Below, one piece after another: positions 1-7,649 of a DNA stretch of 64,000 bases; positions within the stretch are counted from its first letter, which is position 1, and the number at the start of each line of letters is the position of its first letter. The position numbers were made by a program, and so were the translations under genes. A model generated the notes under the pieces. The model did not search any database. It worked only from the letters and a program-made list of their open reading frames with translations, and had not been told where the DNA came from. The stretch is from NCBI GenBank assembly GCA_040757575.1, contig JBFLXA010000014.1:18725-82724 (forward strand), given 5' to 3'. This stretch comes from PFJX01 sp040757575 (lineage in GTDB: Bacteria > Pseudomonadota > Gammaproteobacteria > Burkholderiales > Thiobacillaceae).

Positions 1-2
1 TC

Positions 3-452
3 AACGGCGAGATCGGCATCGGCGACGGCTTCAAGGGCAAGGAACTGCCGGTATTCAGGAATTTCTTCGCGGGCGGCATCGGCTCCGTACGGGGCTTCGA
101 TTCCAGCGCCCTGGGCCCAAAGCAGAAAGACTCCAGCGGCGATCCCTTCTCCATCGGCGGCGATACCCGCATCGTTGGCAACGCGGAATTGCTGTTCCCC
201 TTCCCGGGCATGGGCAACGACAAATCCGTGCGGCTTTCCACCTTCATGGATATCGGTCAGGTCTTCGGCCCGAAAGACTACCAAGGCCGCTACGACAAGC
301 TCAATTTCTCGGACATGCGTTACTCCTTTGGTGCCGCAGTCATCTGGTACTCGCCCATGGGCCCCATCAAGATGTCTCTGGCCAAACCCGTCAACGCCGC
401 ATCGGACGACGAGGAGCAAACCTTCCAGTTCCAACTGGGTAACGTGTTCTGA
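3..452 (+). CDS. bamA: BamA outer-membrane assembly factor, C-terminal end (partial)
   Basis: This is the last 149 residues of BamA, the Omp85-family barrel that inserts beta-barrel proteins into the outer membrane; the 5' part lies outside the window. The reading frame is open from base 3. It contains FFAGGIGSVRGF, whose VRGF is the conserved tip motif of the L6 loop in Omp85 proteins. It ends in alternating beta-barrel strands and a C-terminal phenylalanine (QLGNVF), the outer-membrane insertion signal. The stop codon overlaps the ATG of skp by one base, and the skp-lpxD-fabZ-lpxA order that follows is the usual proteobacterial context. Identification is firm although only the barrel end is present. 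Confidence 0.93.
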   Translation, partial: NGEIGIGDGFKGKELPVFRNFFAGGIGSVRGFDSSALGPKQKDSSGDPFSIGGDTRIVGNAELLFPFPGMGNDKSVRLSTFMDIGQVFGPKDYQGRYDKLNFSDMRYSFGAAVIWYSPMGPIKMSLAKPVNAASDDEEQTFQFQLGNVF

Positions 453-961
453 TGCAGGAGAATCCCTTGAAACACTACGCCATCCTCTCCCTGTTCCTAT
501 GTGCCCTGCCCCTTTCCCTGGCCGCCTGGGCAGAAACAAAAATCGGCTTCGTAAACACGGAACGGGTTTTCCGAGATTCACAACTGGCTGTCAAAGCCCA
601 GAAGAGGCTGGAAAAAGAGTTCCAGACGAGGGAACAGGACATCCAGAAGATGATCAAGCAGGGCCGGGATCTCCAGACCAGCCTTGAACGGGATGCCCTG
701 ACCATGTCGGAGGCTGACCGCAACAAAAAGCAAAAGGACCTTGCCAATCTTTCCAGGGATATCCAACATGCCCAGCGCTCGTTCCGGGAAGACCTGAACC
801 AGCGCAAGAACGAGGAGTTCAACACAGTGCAGCAACGGGCGCGCAAGGTGATCATGGAAATCGCCGAACGGGAGAAGTTCGACCTGATCCTGGAGAACGT
901 CGTCTACGCCAGCCCCAAGGTGGACGTAACCGAGCGCGTATTGAAAGCCCTGGACAAGTAA
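452..961 (+). CDS. skp: Periplasmic chaperone Skp (OmpH family)
   Basis: Skp is a trimeric periplasmic chaperone that holds unfolded outer-membrane proteins before BamA inserts them. The 169-residue product starts with a Sec signal peptide (hydrophobic stretch LSLFLCALPLSLAA, cleavage probably after AWA). The family start IGFVNTERVF follows, then a long charged helical region (about residues 60-140) that would form the coiled-coil arms, then a short C-terminal strand region. The length is normal for the family. The ATG at 452 overlaps the bamA stop; a TTG lies a few codons downstream, but the ATG gives a good signal peptide. It sits between bamA and lpxD in one operon. Confidence 0.93.
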   Translation: MQENPLKHYAILSLFLCALPLSLAAWAETKIGFVNTERVFRDSQLAVKAQKRLEKEFQTREQDIQKMIKQGRDLQTSLERDALTMSEADRNKKQKDLANLSRDIQHAQRSFREDLNQRKNEEFNTVQQRARKVIMEIAEREKFDLILENVVYASPKVDVTERVLKALDK

Positions 962-969
962 ACCTGTCC

Positions 970-1995
970 ATGCCCGCCCTGACCCTGGCCGAACTCCAGG
1001 TCCAACTGGGGGGCACCCTCCGCGGCGACGGCAGCGTCCTCCTGGCTTCTGCCGCTTCTCTGGAGCAAGCCGGGCCAGGCCAGTTGAGCTTCGTGCTGGG
1101 CCAGAAATACCTGCCCCAAGCCCGGGCAAGCCTGGCGGGCGCTCTGGTGGCACCCGAGACCCTGGCTGCTGATCTCTCCGGCAATCTGCTATTGGTAGCC
1201 GACCCCCATGCCACCTTCGCCCGGGCCCTGGCCCTGTTGTATCCGGAACCCAAACCGGACTGGTCCATCCACCCCGGCGCCCACCTTGCTCAGGATGCGA
1301 ACATCGGCGAAGGGTGTCGCATAGGACCTGGTAGTGTGGTGGAATCCGGCGTCGTGATTGGCCCCGGCTGCCAGATCGGCCCCCAGTGCTACATCGGTCC
1401 TGGGGTCCGACTGGGGGCAGACTGCCTGCTTCATGCTGGGGTGCGCATCCTGCGTGACTGCATCGTGGGCGACCGGGCCATCCTGCATCCTGGCTGCATC
1501 ATCGGCTCCGACGGCTTTGGCCTGGCCTGGGAGGCGGACCACTGGGTCAAGGTACCCCAGGTAGGCCGGGTCGTGCTAGGGGATGATGTGGAAATCGGCG
1601 CCAACACCACCATTGATCGGGGCGCCCTGGACGATACAGTGATCGAGGACGGGGCCAAGCTGGACAACCAGATCCATGTGGCCCACAACTGCCGCATCGG
1701 TCGCCACACTGCCATTGCCGGCTGTGTCGGCATTGCCGGCAGTACCCGTATCGGAGCTTATTGCCAGATCGGGGGTGCCGCCATGATCATCGGCCACCTG
1801 GAAATCTGTGACCGGGTCACCGTATCCGCCGGCAGCTTCGTGGCCAAGGACATCCGCACGCCCGGGGTCTATACCTCCGTGCAGCCCCTGATGCCCCACG
1901 AGGACTGGAAAAGAAACGCCGCCCACCTGCGCCATCTGGACAGCCTGACCAAGCGCATCAGGGCATTGGAAAAGTTATTGAAAGACAAGGCATAG
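970..1995 (+). CDS. lpxD: UDP-3-O-acylglucosamine N-acyltransferase LpxD
   Basis: LpxD adds the second acyl chain, from acyl-ACP, to UDP-3-O-acylglucosamine, the third step of lipid A synthesis in the cytosol. The 341-residue product has the N-terminal uridine-binding domain (about 1-100) and then many hexapeptide repeats (for example IGPGSVVESGVVIGPG) that build the left-handed beta helix. The catalytic histidine lies in DNQIHVAHNCRIG. The C-terminal helix (HLRHLDSLTKRI) is typical. It begins 8 bases after skp and is followed by fabZ after 15 bases, as in most Gram-negative lipid A operons. Confidence 0.96.
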   Translation: MPALTLAELQVQLGGTLRGDGSVLLASAASLEQAGPGQLSFVLGQKYLPQARASLAGALVAPETLAADLSGNLLLVADPHATFARALALLYPEPKPDWSIHPGAHLAQDANIGEGCRIGPGSVVESGVVIGPGCQIGPQCYIGPGVRLGADCLLHAGVRILRDCIVGDRAILHPGCIIGSDGFGLAWEADHWVKVPQVGRVVLGDDVEIGANTTIDRGALDDTVIEDGAKLDNQIHVAHNCRIGRHTAIAGCVGIAGSTRIGAYCQIGGAAMIIGHLEICDRVTVSAGSFVAKDIRTPGVYTSVQPLMPHEDWKRNAAHLRHLDSLTKRIRALEKLLKDKA

Positions 1996-2010
1996 AGAAG
2001 GAAGCCGCTG

Positions 2011-2457
2011 ATGGAAACCATGGACATCACCCAGATCATGAAGTACCTCCCCCACCGCTATCCTTTCCTGCTGGTGGATCGGGTGCTGGAGATCGTCCCC
2101 AACGAGCGAATCGTCGCCCTGAAAAACGTCACCATGAACGAGCCCCAGTTTCCCGGGCACTTTCCCAACCACCCGGTCATGCCCGGCGTGCTGATGATCG
2201 AAGCCCTGGCCCAGACAGCCGGCCTGCTGGCCTTCAAGAGCGGCGGCAAGGAAGTGGGACCCAACTCCGTGATTTATTTCGTCGGCATCGACGGCGCCCG
2301 CTTCAAGCGTCCTGTAATGCCCGGCGACCAGTTGCGCATGGAAGCCACCATCCTCAAGGTGACCCGGGGCATCTGGAAGTTTTCCGCCAAGGCGACGGTA
2401 GAAGGCCAGACTGCCTGCGAAGCGGAACTGATGTGCACCCTGAAAGAACTGGACTGA
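2011..2457 (+). CDS. fabZ: 3-hydroxyacyl-ACP dehydratase FabZ
   Basis: FabZ dehydrates 3-hydroxyacyl-ACP in fatty acid elongation and competes with LpxA for the same acyl-ACP pool. The 148-residue hot-dog protein shows the active-site region PQFPGHFPNHPVMPGVLM, with the catalytic histidine in GHFP and the catalytic glutamate in MIEALAQ. The YLPHRYPFLLVDRV start is characteristic. The first ATG (2011) has a purine-rich site upstream (GAAGGAAG); an internal ATG at 2023 would also leave the conserved core intact. It lies between lpxD and lpxA and is probably co-transcribed with both. Confidence 0.96.
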   Translation: METMDITQIMKYLPHRYPFLLVDRVLEIVPNERIVALKNVTMNEPQFPGHFPNHPVMPGVLMIEALAQTAGLLAFKSGGKEVGPNSVIYFVGIDGARFKRPVMPGDQLRMEATILKVTRGIWKFSAKATVEGQTACEAELMCTLKELD

Positions 2458-2463
2458 CACCCC

Positions 2464-3240
2464 ATGGCCCGCATCCACCCCACTGCCCTGGTTGATCCTG
2501 CCGCCCGGCTGGGCGAGGACGTGGAGATTGGCGCCTTCACCGTGGTGGGCCCCGACGTTGAAATCGGTGCCGGTACCCGGGTGGGCCACCATGCCGTCAT
2601 CACCGGCCACACCCGTATCGGCCAGGGCAATCGCATCTTCCATTTCGTCTCCCTGGGAGAAGAGCCCCAGGACAAGAAATACGCTGGCGAACCCACCCGC
2701 CTTGAGATCGGCGATTTCAACGTCATCCGGGAGTTCTGCACCTTCAACACCGGTACCGTGCAGGATGCGGGCGTCACCCGCATGGGCAACCACAACTGGA
2801 TCATGGCCTACGTGCACATCGCCCACGACTGCGTGGTGGCCAACAACACCATCTTCGCCAACAACGCCTCCCTGGCGGGCCACACCCACGTGGACGACTA
2901 CGCCATCCTGGGAGGTTTTACCGGCGTGCACCAGTTCTGCCGCATCGGCGCCCATGTCATCACCGGCATCGCCTCGGTGATCCGCCAGGACGTGCCCCCT
3001 TACGTCACCGTGGCCGGTTCCCCCGCCGCCCCCCACGGTATCAATTCCGAAGGTCTGAAGCGACGTGGCTTCTCCCCGGAAGCCCTGAGCGCTCTGAAAC
3101 GGGCCTACAAGACCCTGTACAAATCCGGCCTCGGCCTGGCCGAGGCCCAGCAGGCCATCGCCCGGGAAGCCGAAGCAGTACCGGAACTGCGTTTGCTGGC
3201 GGATTTCCTGGCAGTAACCGGGCGCGGCATCATCCGTTGA
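2464..3240 (+). CDS. lpxA: UDP-N-acetylglucosamine O-acyltransferase LpxA
   Basis: LpxA catalyses the first step of lipid A synthesis: transfer of a 3-hydroxyacyl chain from ACP to UDP-GlcNAc. The 258-residue product has about ten hexapeptide-repeat coils, such as IGAGTRVGHHAVITG. The catalytic histidine sits in YVHIAHDCVV, followed by the family segment FANNASLAGHTHVDDYAILGG. The C-terminal helical domain starts near INSEGLKRRGFS. The length is normal. It starts 6 bases after fabZ and its stop is directly followed by the lpxB ATG, which points to translational coupling. Confidence 0.96.
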   Translation: MARIHPTALVDPAARLGEDVEIGAFTVVGPDVEIGAGTRVGHHAVITGHTRIGQGNRIFHFVSLGEEPQDKKYAGEPTRLEIGDFNVIREFCTFNTGTVQDAGVTRMGNHNWIMAYVHIAHDCVVANNTIFANNASLAGHTHVDDYAILGGFTGVHQFCRIGAHVITGIASVIRQDVPPYVTVAGSPAAPHGINSEGLKRRGFSPEALSALKRAYKTLYKSGLGLAEAQQAIAREAEAVPELRLLADFLAVTGRGIIR

Positions 3241-4431
3241 ATGGAGCGCGGAACGGTGCCGGGCCGTAGCTCCCATCCCCCATCCCCCATCCCCCATCCC
3301 CCCCAGATCGCCATCGTCGCCGGGGAAGCATCGGGTGACCTGCTAGGGGCCCTGCTGATCCAGGGGCTGAAGACCCATGGCATCCAGGCGGATTTCTACG
3401 GCATCGCCGGACCGAAGATGCAGGCGGCCGGGGCCCGTTCCCTGTTTCCCATGGAGGCCCTGTCCGTGCGGGGTTACGTGGAAGCCCTGGGCAGCCTGCG
3501 CAAGATACTGGGCATCCGCAAAGCCCTGGCCCGCCTATTGCTGACCAAGCCGCCCCGGCTGTTCGTGGGCGTGGATGCCCCGGACTTCAACCTGGCCCTG
3601 GAACGTCGGCTGAAACGGGCGGGAACAAGAACGGTGCATTTCGTCAGTCCCTCTGTCTGGGCCTGGCGCCCAAAGCGCATCATCAAGGTGCGCAAGGCGG
3701 TTGACCACACCCTGCTGATCTTCCCCTTCGAGGAAGACCTCTACCGCCAGGCCGGAATTCCCGCCACCTATGTGGGCCACCCGATCGCCCACGCCCTGCC
3801 GGAACCCGATCGCAAACGGGCCCGGGAACGGCTGGCCCTGGAGGCCGGCGTCGAATGGGTAGCGCTGTTACCGGGTAGCCGCCCAGGCGAACTGAAGGCC
3901 CTGGCGGATCTGTTCGTGCAGACTGCCAGAAAGCTCCACGCAGCCCGTCCCCAGGTGCGTTTCCTGGTCCCCCTGGTAAACAGGGAAACCCGCCAGGCTT
4001 TCGAAATCGCCCTGCACAGGGCCGAAGCCCATGAACTGCCTATCCGTATCCTGTTCGGCCATGCCCACGACGCACTCCAGGCGGCGGACTGCGCCCTTAT
4101 CGCCTCTGGCACTGCCACCCTGGAAGCCCTGCTTCTGGATTGCCCCCATGTCATCACCTACAAGGTGCCCTGGCTGACTTACCAGATCATGAAACGCCAG
4201 GCCCTCCAGCCCTGGGTGGGACTGCCCAACATCCTGGCCGGACGCAACCTGGTGCCGGAAATCCTCCAGGAACAGGCCACCCCCGAGCAACTCAGCCAGG
4301 CTCTGGATAACCTCCTTGCCAGTGCCGATGCCCGGCAAAGCCAGATGGAAGAATTCGCCGTGCAACGGGCTCGTCTGAAGCGGGATACCCCCCGCCTTAT
4401 TGCCCAGGCCCTGGGGCCATTTCTGGCATGA
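3241..4431 (+). CDS. lpxB: Lipid-A-disaccharide synthase LpxB
   Basis: LpxB is the membrane-associated glycosyltransferase (GT19) that joins lipid X and UDP-diacylglucosamine into the lipid A disaccharide. Family marks are GEASGDLLGALL near the N-terminus, GIAGPKMQAAGA, HFVSPSVWAWRPKRI and ALLPGSRPGEL. The 396-residue length is slightly above normal because the first 22 or so residues are an unconserved, proline-rich leader. That leader is encoded partly by four copies of a 7-base repeat (3272-3299) and precedes the conserved IAIVAGEASGD. I see no alternative ATG close to the conserved core, so the leader seems to be translated. The ATG follows the lpxA stop with no gap. Confidence 0.95.
   Translation: MERGTVPGRSSHPPSPIPHPPQIAIVAGEASGDLLGALLIQGLKTHGIQADFYGIAGPKMQAAGARSLFPMEALSVRGYVEALGSLRKILGIRKALARLLLTKPPRLFVGVDAPDFNLALERRLKRAGTRTVHFVSPSVWAWRPKRIIKVRKAVDHTLLIFPFEEDLYRQAGIPATYVGHPIAHALPEPDRKRARERLALEAGVEWVALLPGSRPGELKALADLFVQTARKLHAARPQVRFLVPLVNRETRQAFEIALHRAEAHELPIRILFGHAHDALQAADCALIASGTATLEALLLDCPHVITYKVPWLTYQIMKRQALQPWVGLPNILAGRNLVPEILQEQATPEQLSQALDNLLASADARQSQMEEFAVQRARLKRDTPRLIAQALGPFLA
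3272..3299 (+). repeat. Heptanucleotide tandem repeat inside the lpxB start region
   Basis: Four perfect copies of CCCATCC lie in a row, followed by CCCC, between the lpxB start codon and the first conserved codon. Because the unit length is not a multiple of three, gain or loss of one unit would shift the frame of lpxB. Confidence 0.9.
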
Positions 4432-5021
4432 CGCCACCTGCTCTGCAACTGATCTGCGGTGTAGACGAAGCAGGCCGCGGCCCCCTGGCGGGGCCGGTCT
4501 GTGCGGCGGCGGTCATTCTGGACCCGGCCCGCTCCATTCCCGGCCTGGCGGATTCCAAGAAACTGAGCGAAGCCCGCCGGCTGCACTTGGCTCTGGAAAT
4601 TCAGACCCATGCACTGGCCTGGCATGTGGCCTGGGCTTCCGTGGCAGAGATCGAACAGTTGAACATCCTGCATGCCACCATGCTGGCCATGACCCGCGCC
4701 GTCCAGGGGCTGGCCCCCGGGGCCGAACTGGCCCTAATCGACGGCAACCGCTGCCCGCCCCTCGCCATCCCCGCCCGGGCCATCGTCAAGGGCGATGCCC
4801 TGGAGCCCTGCATCTCTGCCGCTTCCATCCTGGCGAAGACGGAAAGGGATAAAGTTATGCGCCAGCTTGCCGATAGATACCCGCAATACGGCTTCGAGCG
4901 CCATGCTGGATATCCGGTACCGGAACACCTACAGGCCCTCGAAACCCACGGCCCCTGCCCGGAACACAGGCGTGGCTTTGGACCGGTTAAAAAACTTTTA
5001 CAAAAAGCGCTCTATCAATAG
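4428..5021 (+). CDS. rnhB: Ribonuclease HII
   Basis: RNase HII cuts the RNA strand of RNA/DNA hybrids and starts removal of single ribonucleotides from DNA. The 197-residue product has the motif GVDEAGRGPLAGPV with the first catalytic Asp and Glu, the third acidic residue in LIDGNRCPP, and the later ILAKTERDKVM segment. The length is typical. Its ATG overlaps the lpxB stop (ATGA), so it is the last gene of the lipid A operon here, a common arrangement in proteobacteria. Confidence 0.96.
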   Translation: MTPPALQLICGVDEAGRGPLAGPVCAAAVILDPARSIPGLADSKKLSEARRLHLALEIQTHALAWHVAWASVAEIEQLNILHATMLAMTRAVQGLAPGAELALIDGNRCPPLAIPARAIVKGDALEPCISAASILAKTERDKVMRQLADRYPQYGFERHAGYPVPEHLQALETHGPCPEHRRGFGPVKKLLQKALYQ

Positions 5022-5033
5022 GAGAACCAGACC

Positions 5034-5894
5034 ATGTTTGTGATTATCGGCTGGGTGATTGTCATGGGCAGTATCTTCGGCGGCTACGTGCTGGCCGGAG
5101 GCCATCTGGGCGGCCTGTGGCAACCCCTGGAGGTATTGATGATCGCCGGCGGCGCCATCGGCGCTTTCGTGGCGGCCAACTCCATGCCCGCGATCAAGCA
5201 CACCATGGGCGGAGTGGCGGGTTGCTTCAAGGGATCCAAGTTCACCAAGACCTATTACATGGAGCTCATGGGTCTGCTCTTCGAACTCCTGGCCAAGGCC
5301 CGCAAGGAAGGTCTCATGGCTTTGGAAGGCGATGTGGAGGAACCGGAAAAAAGCGCCATCTTTTCCAAGTATCCGAATATCACATCGGACCATCATCTGG
5401 TGGACTTCATCACCGACTACATGCGCATGATGGTGGGCGGCAACTTGAATGCCATGGAAATCGAAAACCTCATGGATGCGGAATTGGAAACCCACCACCA
5501 TGAGGAAATGCATCCTGCCCACGCCATCCAGAAACTGGCGGATGCTACCCCCGCCTTCGGTATCGTCGCGGCGGTGATGGGCGTGGTTCACACCATGGAA
5601 TCCCTGCACCTGCCGCCGTCCGAACTGGGGGTGCTGATCGGCCATGCCCTGGTGGGCACCTTCCTCGGTATCCTGATTTCCTACGGCTTCTTCGCCCCCC
5701 TTTCCACCCTCATGGAATCCAAGGCTGGCGAAGCCAGCAAGCCCTTCCAGGTGGTGAAGGTGATCCTGCTGGCCTCCATGAACGGCTATGCCCCCCAGAC
5801 CTGCGTGGAATTCGGCCGCAAGGTGCTGTTCTCCGGTGAGCGTCCTTCCTTCAAGGAAATGGAGGAAGACATCAAGAACCGGAAAGGCAAGTAA
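5034..5894 (+). CDS. motA: Flagellar motor stator protein MotA
   Basis: MotA forms, with MotB, the proton-driven stator of the flagellar motor in the inner membrane. The 286-residue product has the expected membrane helices: two near the N-terminus (IIGWVIVMGSIFGGYVLAG and the VLMIAGGAIGAFVAAN region) and two near residues 180-225. Between them lies a cytoplasmic domain whose charged residues contact FliG. The segment ATPAFGIVAAVMGVVHTM matches the third helix of the H+-type family. It begins 12 bases after rnhB with an AGGAG site, and motB follows after an 89-base spacer. Confidence 0.95.
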   Translation: MFVIIGWVIVMGSIFGGYVLAGGHLGGLWQPLEVLMIAGGAIGAFVAANSMPAIKHTMGGVAGCFKGSKFTKTYYMELMGLLFELLAKARKEGLMALEGDVEEPEKSAIFSKYPNITSDHHLVDFITDYMRMMVGGNLNAMEIENLMDAELETHHHEEMHPAHAIQKLADATPAFGIVAAVMGVVHTMESLHLPPSELGVLIGHALVGTFLGILISYGFFAPLSTLMESKAGEASKPFQVVKVILLASMNGYAPQTCVEFGRKVLFSGERPSFKEMEEDIKNRKGK

Positions 5895-5983
5895 TACTGA
5901 GCAGGTAGCCGGTAGCTTGTAGCCAGCAGCGAAATCGAGCTACAAGCCACCCGCTACGAGCTACCCGCTAGCAAGGAAATCAA
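5895..5983. repeat. Palindromic spacer between motA and motB
   Basis: The spacer is built from repeats of a GTAGC-type motif in both orientations: GGTAGCCGGTAGCTTGTAGC on the left, and GAGCTACAAGCCACCCGCTA plus GAGCTACCCGC on the right. Together they can fold into an imperfect hairpin. It resembles dispersed repetitive extragenic palindromes. It may tune the motA/motB message ratio, which is inference. Confidence 0.6.
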
Positions 5984-6907
5984 ATGGCTGACGATTCCCA
6001 AAGACCCATAGTCATCAAGCGCATCAAGAAGGCGGGCGGGGGTGCCCATGGGGGTGCCTGGAAGATCGCCTATGCCGACTTCGTGACGGCCATGATGGCC
6101 TTTTTTCTCTTGATGTGGCTGCTGGGTTCCACCACCAAGGCCCAGATGGAAGGCATTGCGGAGTACTTCAAGACCCCGCTCAAAGTTGCCATGAGCGGTG
6201 GTTCCGGAGCTGGAGATGCCTCCAGTGTCATCAAGGGCGGCGGCGAAGACCTGACCCGTAAGGCCGGCCAGGTTAAGAAAGGCGAAACCGAGGCTGAAAA
6301 GAAAACCATCAACCTGGAAGCCTCCAAGGCTGAACAGGAACGCCAGGACGCTACCCGTCTGAAAGATCTCAAGGCCAAGCTGGAAAAAGCCATCGAGATG
6401 AACAAGAACCTCAGCCAGTTCAAGAAACAGCTCAAGATCGACATCACCCAGGAAGGCCTGCGCATCCAGATCGTAGACGACCAGAACCGGCCCATGTTCG
6501 ATTCCGGCGGGGCCGTCATGAAAGCCTACACCCGCGTCATCCTGCGGGAGATCGGCAAGACCCTCAACGAAGTGCCCAACAAGATCAGCCTCTCGGGCCA
6601 CACCGATGCCGTGCCCTATTTCGGAGGCGAAGGCGGCTACAGCAACTGGGAGCTCTCCGCCGACCGGGCCAACGCCTCCCGAAGGGAGCTGGTGGCCGGA
6701 GGCCTGGAAGACGGCAAAGTGCTTCGCGTGGTGGGCCTGGGATCTGCCATCCCCTTCGACAAGGCCAACCCAACCGCCCCCATCAACCGGCGCATTTCCA
6801 TCATCGTCATGAACAAGCGGGCGGAAGAAGCCATCACCAAGGAATCCCGCCAGATCGAAGCGGAGACCGCCCAGGAAGTGGCGGAGAAGCTCAATGTCAA
6901 ACCCTGA
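5984..6907 (+). CDS. motB: Flagellar motor stator protein MotB
   Basis: MotB anchors the stator to peptidoglycan and carries the proton-accepting aspartate. The 307-residue product has a short cytoplasmic start with basic residues and GGAHGGAWKIAYADFVTAM, where the Asp in YADF is the proton-binding residue at the head of the single membrane helix (MMAFFLLMWLLG). A lysine/glutamate-rich linker (about 85-150) comes next, then an OmpA-like peptidoglycan-binding domain with SGHTDAVPYFG and WELSADRANASRRELV. The next gene starts 14 bases inside its 3' end. Confidence 0.96.
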   Translation: MADDSQRPIVIKRIKKAGGGAHGGAWKIAYADFVTAMMAFFLLMWLLGSTTKAQMEGIAEYFKTPLKVAMSGGSGAGDASSVIKGGGEDLTRKAGQVKKGETEAEKKTINLEASKAEQERQDATRLKDLKAKLEKAIEMNKNLSQFKKQLKIDITQEGLRIQIVDDQNRPMFDSGGAVMKAYTRVILREIGKTLNEVPNKISLSGHTDAVPYFGGEGGYSNWELSADRANASRRELVAGGLEDGKVLRVVGLGSAIPFDKANPTAPINRRISIIVMNKRAEEAITKESRQIEAETAQEVAEKLNVKP

Positions 6908-7649
6908 AACCTTCTCCCTAGGCCTGATGCAGCGTATACCGCCAGCCCTGGCGGCCGGAGTTGCCCACTTGCCAGCCCTGGCGCTGGGCGCACTGCTGGT
7001 CACCTCTGGCATGCCGCTTCAGGTAGTCCTGGCCGGGGTCGGCATCACCGCAGCCCTGGTGGCCTGGTTCTGGCACTTGCCCGTCTGGTGGCGATACATC
7101 AACCTGGGCTTCGTGCCTCTGCTGGGCCTGGCCTTGGCGTTTCCCATTGACGCCCACTGGTACCTGGCCGGATTCATACTCCTTGCGGCCACCTCCCTGG
7201 GAGCGATCCGTACCCGGGTGCCCCTCTTCCTGTCCAGCCACAAGGCTGTGCAGGCCGTCGCAGAGCGAATCCCCCCCCAGGGCCGTATGCTGGACATGGG
7301 GTGTGGCCTTGGGGGCCCCATGGCCGGCATCAAGAAGCAGCGTCCCGACGTGGAAGTGGACGGCGTGGAAGCCGCCCCCCTCAACTGGCTGCTGGCCCGC
7401 CTGCGTCTGGCCGGCAAGGCCCGGGTCCGGCTGGGTAGCCTCTGGGACACAGACCTGGGGGACTACGACGTGGTCTATGCCTATCTTTCCCCGGCCCCCA
7501 TGGCCCGACTATGGGAGAAAGCCCAGACGGAGATGCGCCCGGGCAGCCTGTTCATCAGCAACACGTTCAGCGTCCCCGGCGTTCCCCCTGCTGAAATCAT
7601 CGAACTGCATGATCTTTCCAACGCCCGTCTCTTGATCTGGAGGCTGTGA
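6894..7649 (+). CDS. Membrane-anchored class I SAM-dependent methyltransferase
   Basis: The product of 251 residues has three to four hydrophobic segments in the first 110 residues (for example LPALALGALLVTSGMPLQVV and AGFILLAATSLGAI). A Rossmann methyltransferase domain follows, with the SAM-binding glycine motif RMLDMGCGLGGP. The later strand YDVVYAYLSPAP takes the motif IV position. The substrate cannot be told from the sequence. The start overlaps motB by 14 bases and the stop overlaps the next ATG, so it is probably translated from the mot message. A link to motility is suggested only by position. Confidence 0.75.
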   Translation: MSNPETFSLGLMQRIPPALAAGVAHLPALALGALLVTSGMPLQVVLAGVGITAALVAWFWHLPVWWRYINLGFVPLLGLALAFPIDAHWYLAGFILLAATSLGAIRTRVPLFLSSHKAVQAVAERIPPQGRMLDMGCGLGGPMAGIKKQRPDVEVDGVEAAPLNWLLARLRLAGKARVRLGSLWDTDLGDYDVVYAYLSPAPMARLWEKAQTEMRPGSLFISNTFSVPGVPPAEIIELHDLSNARLLIWRL

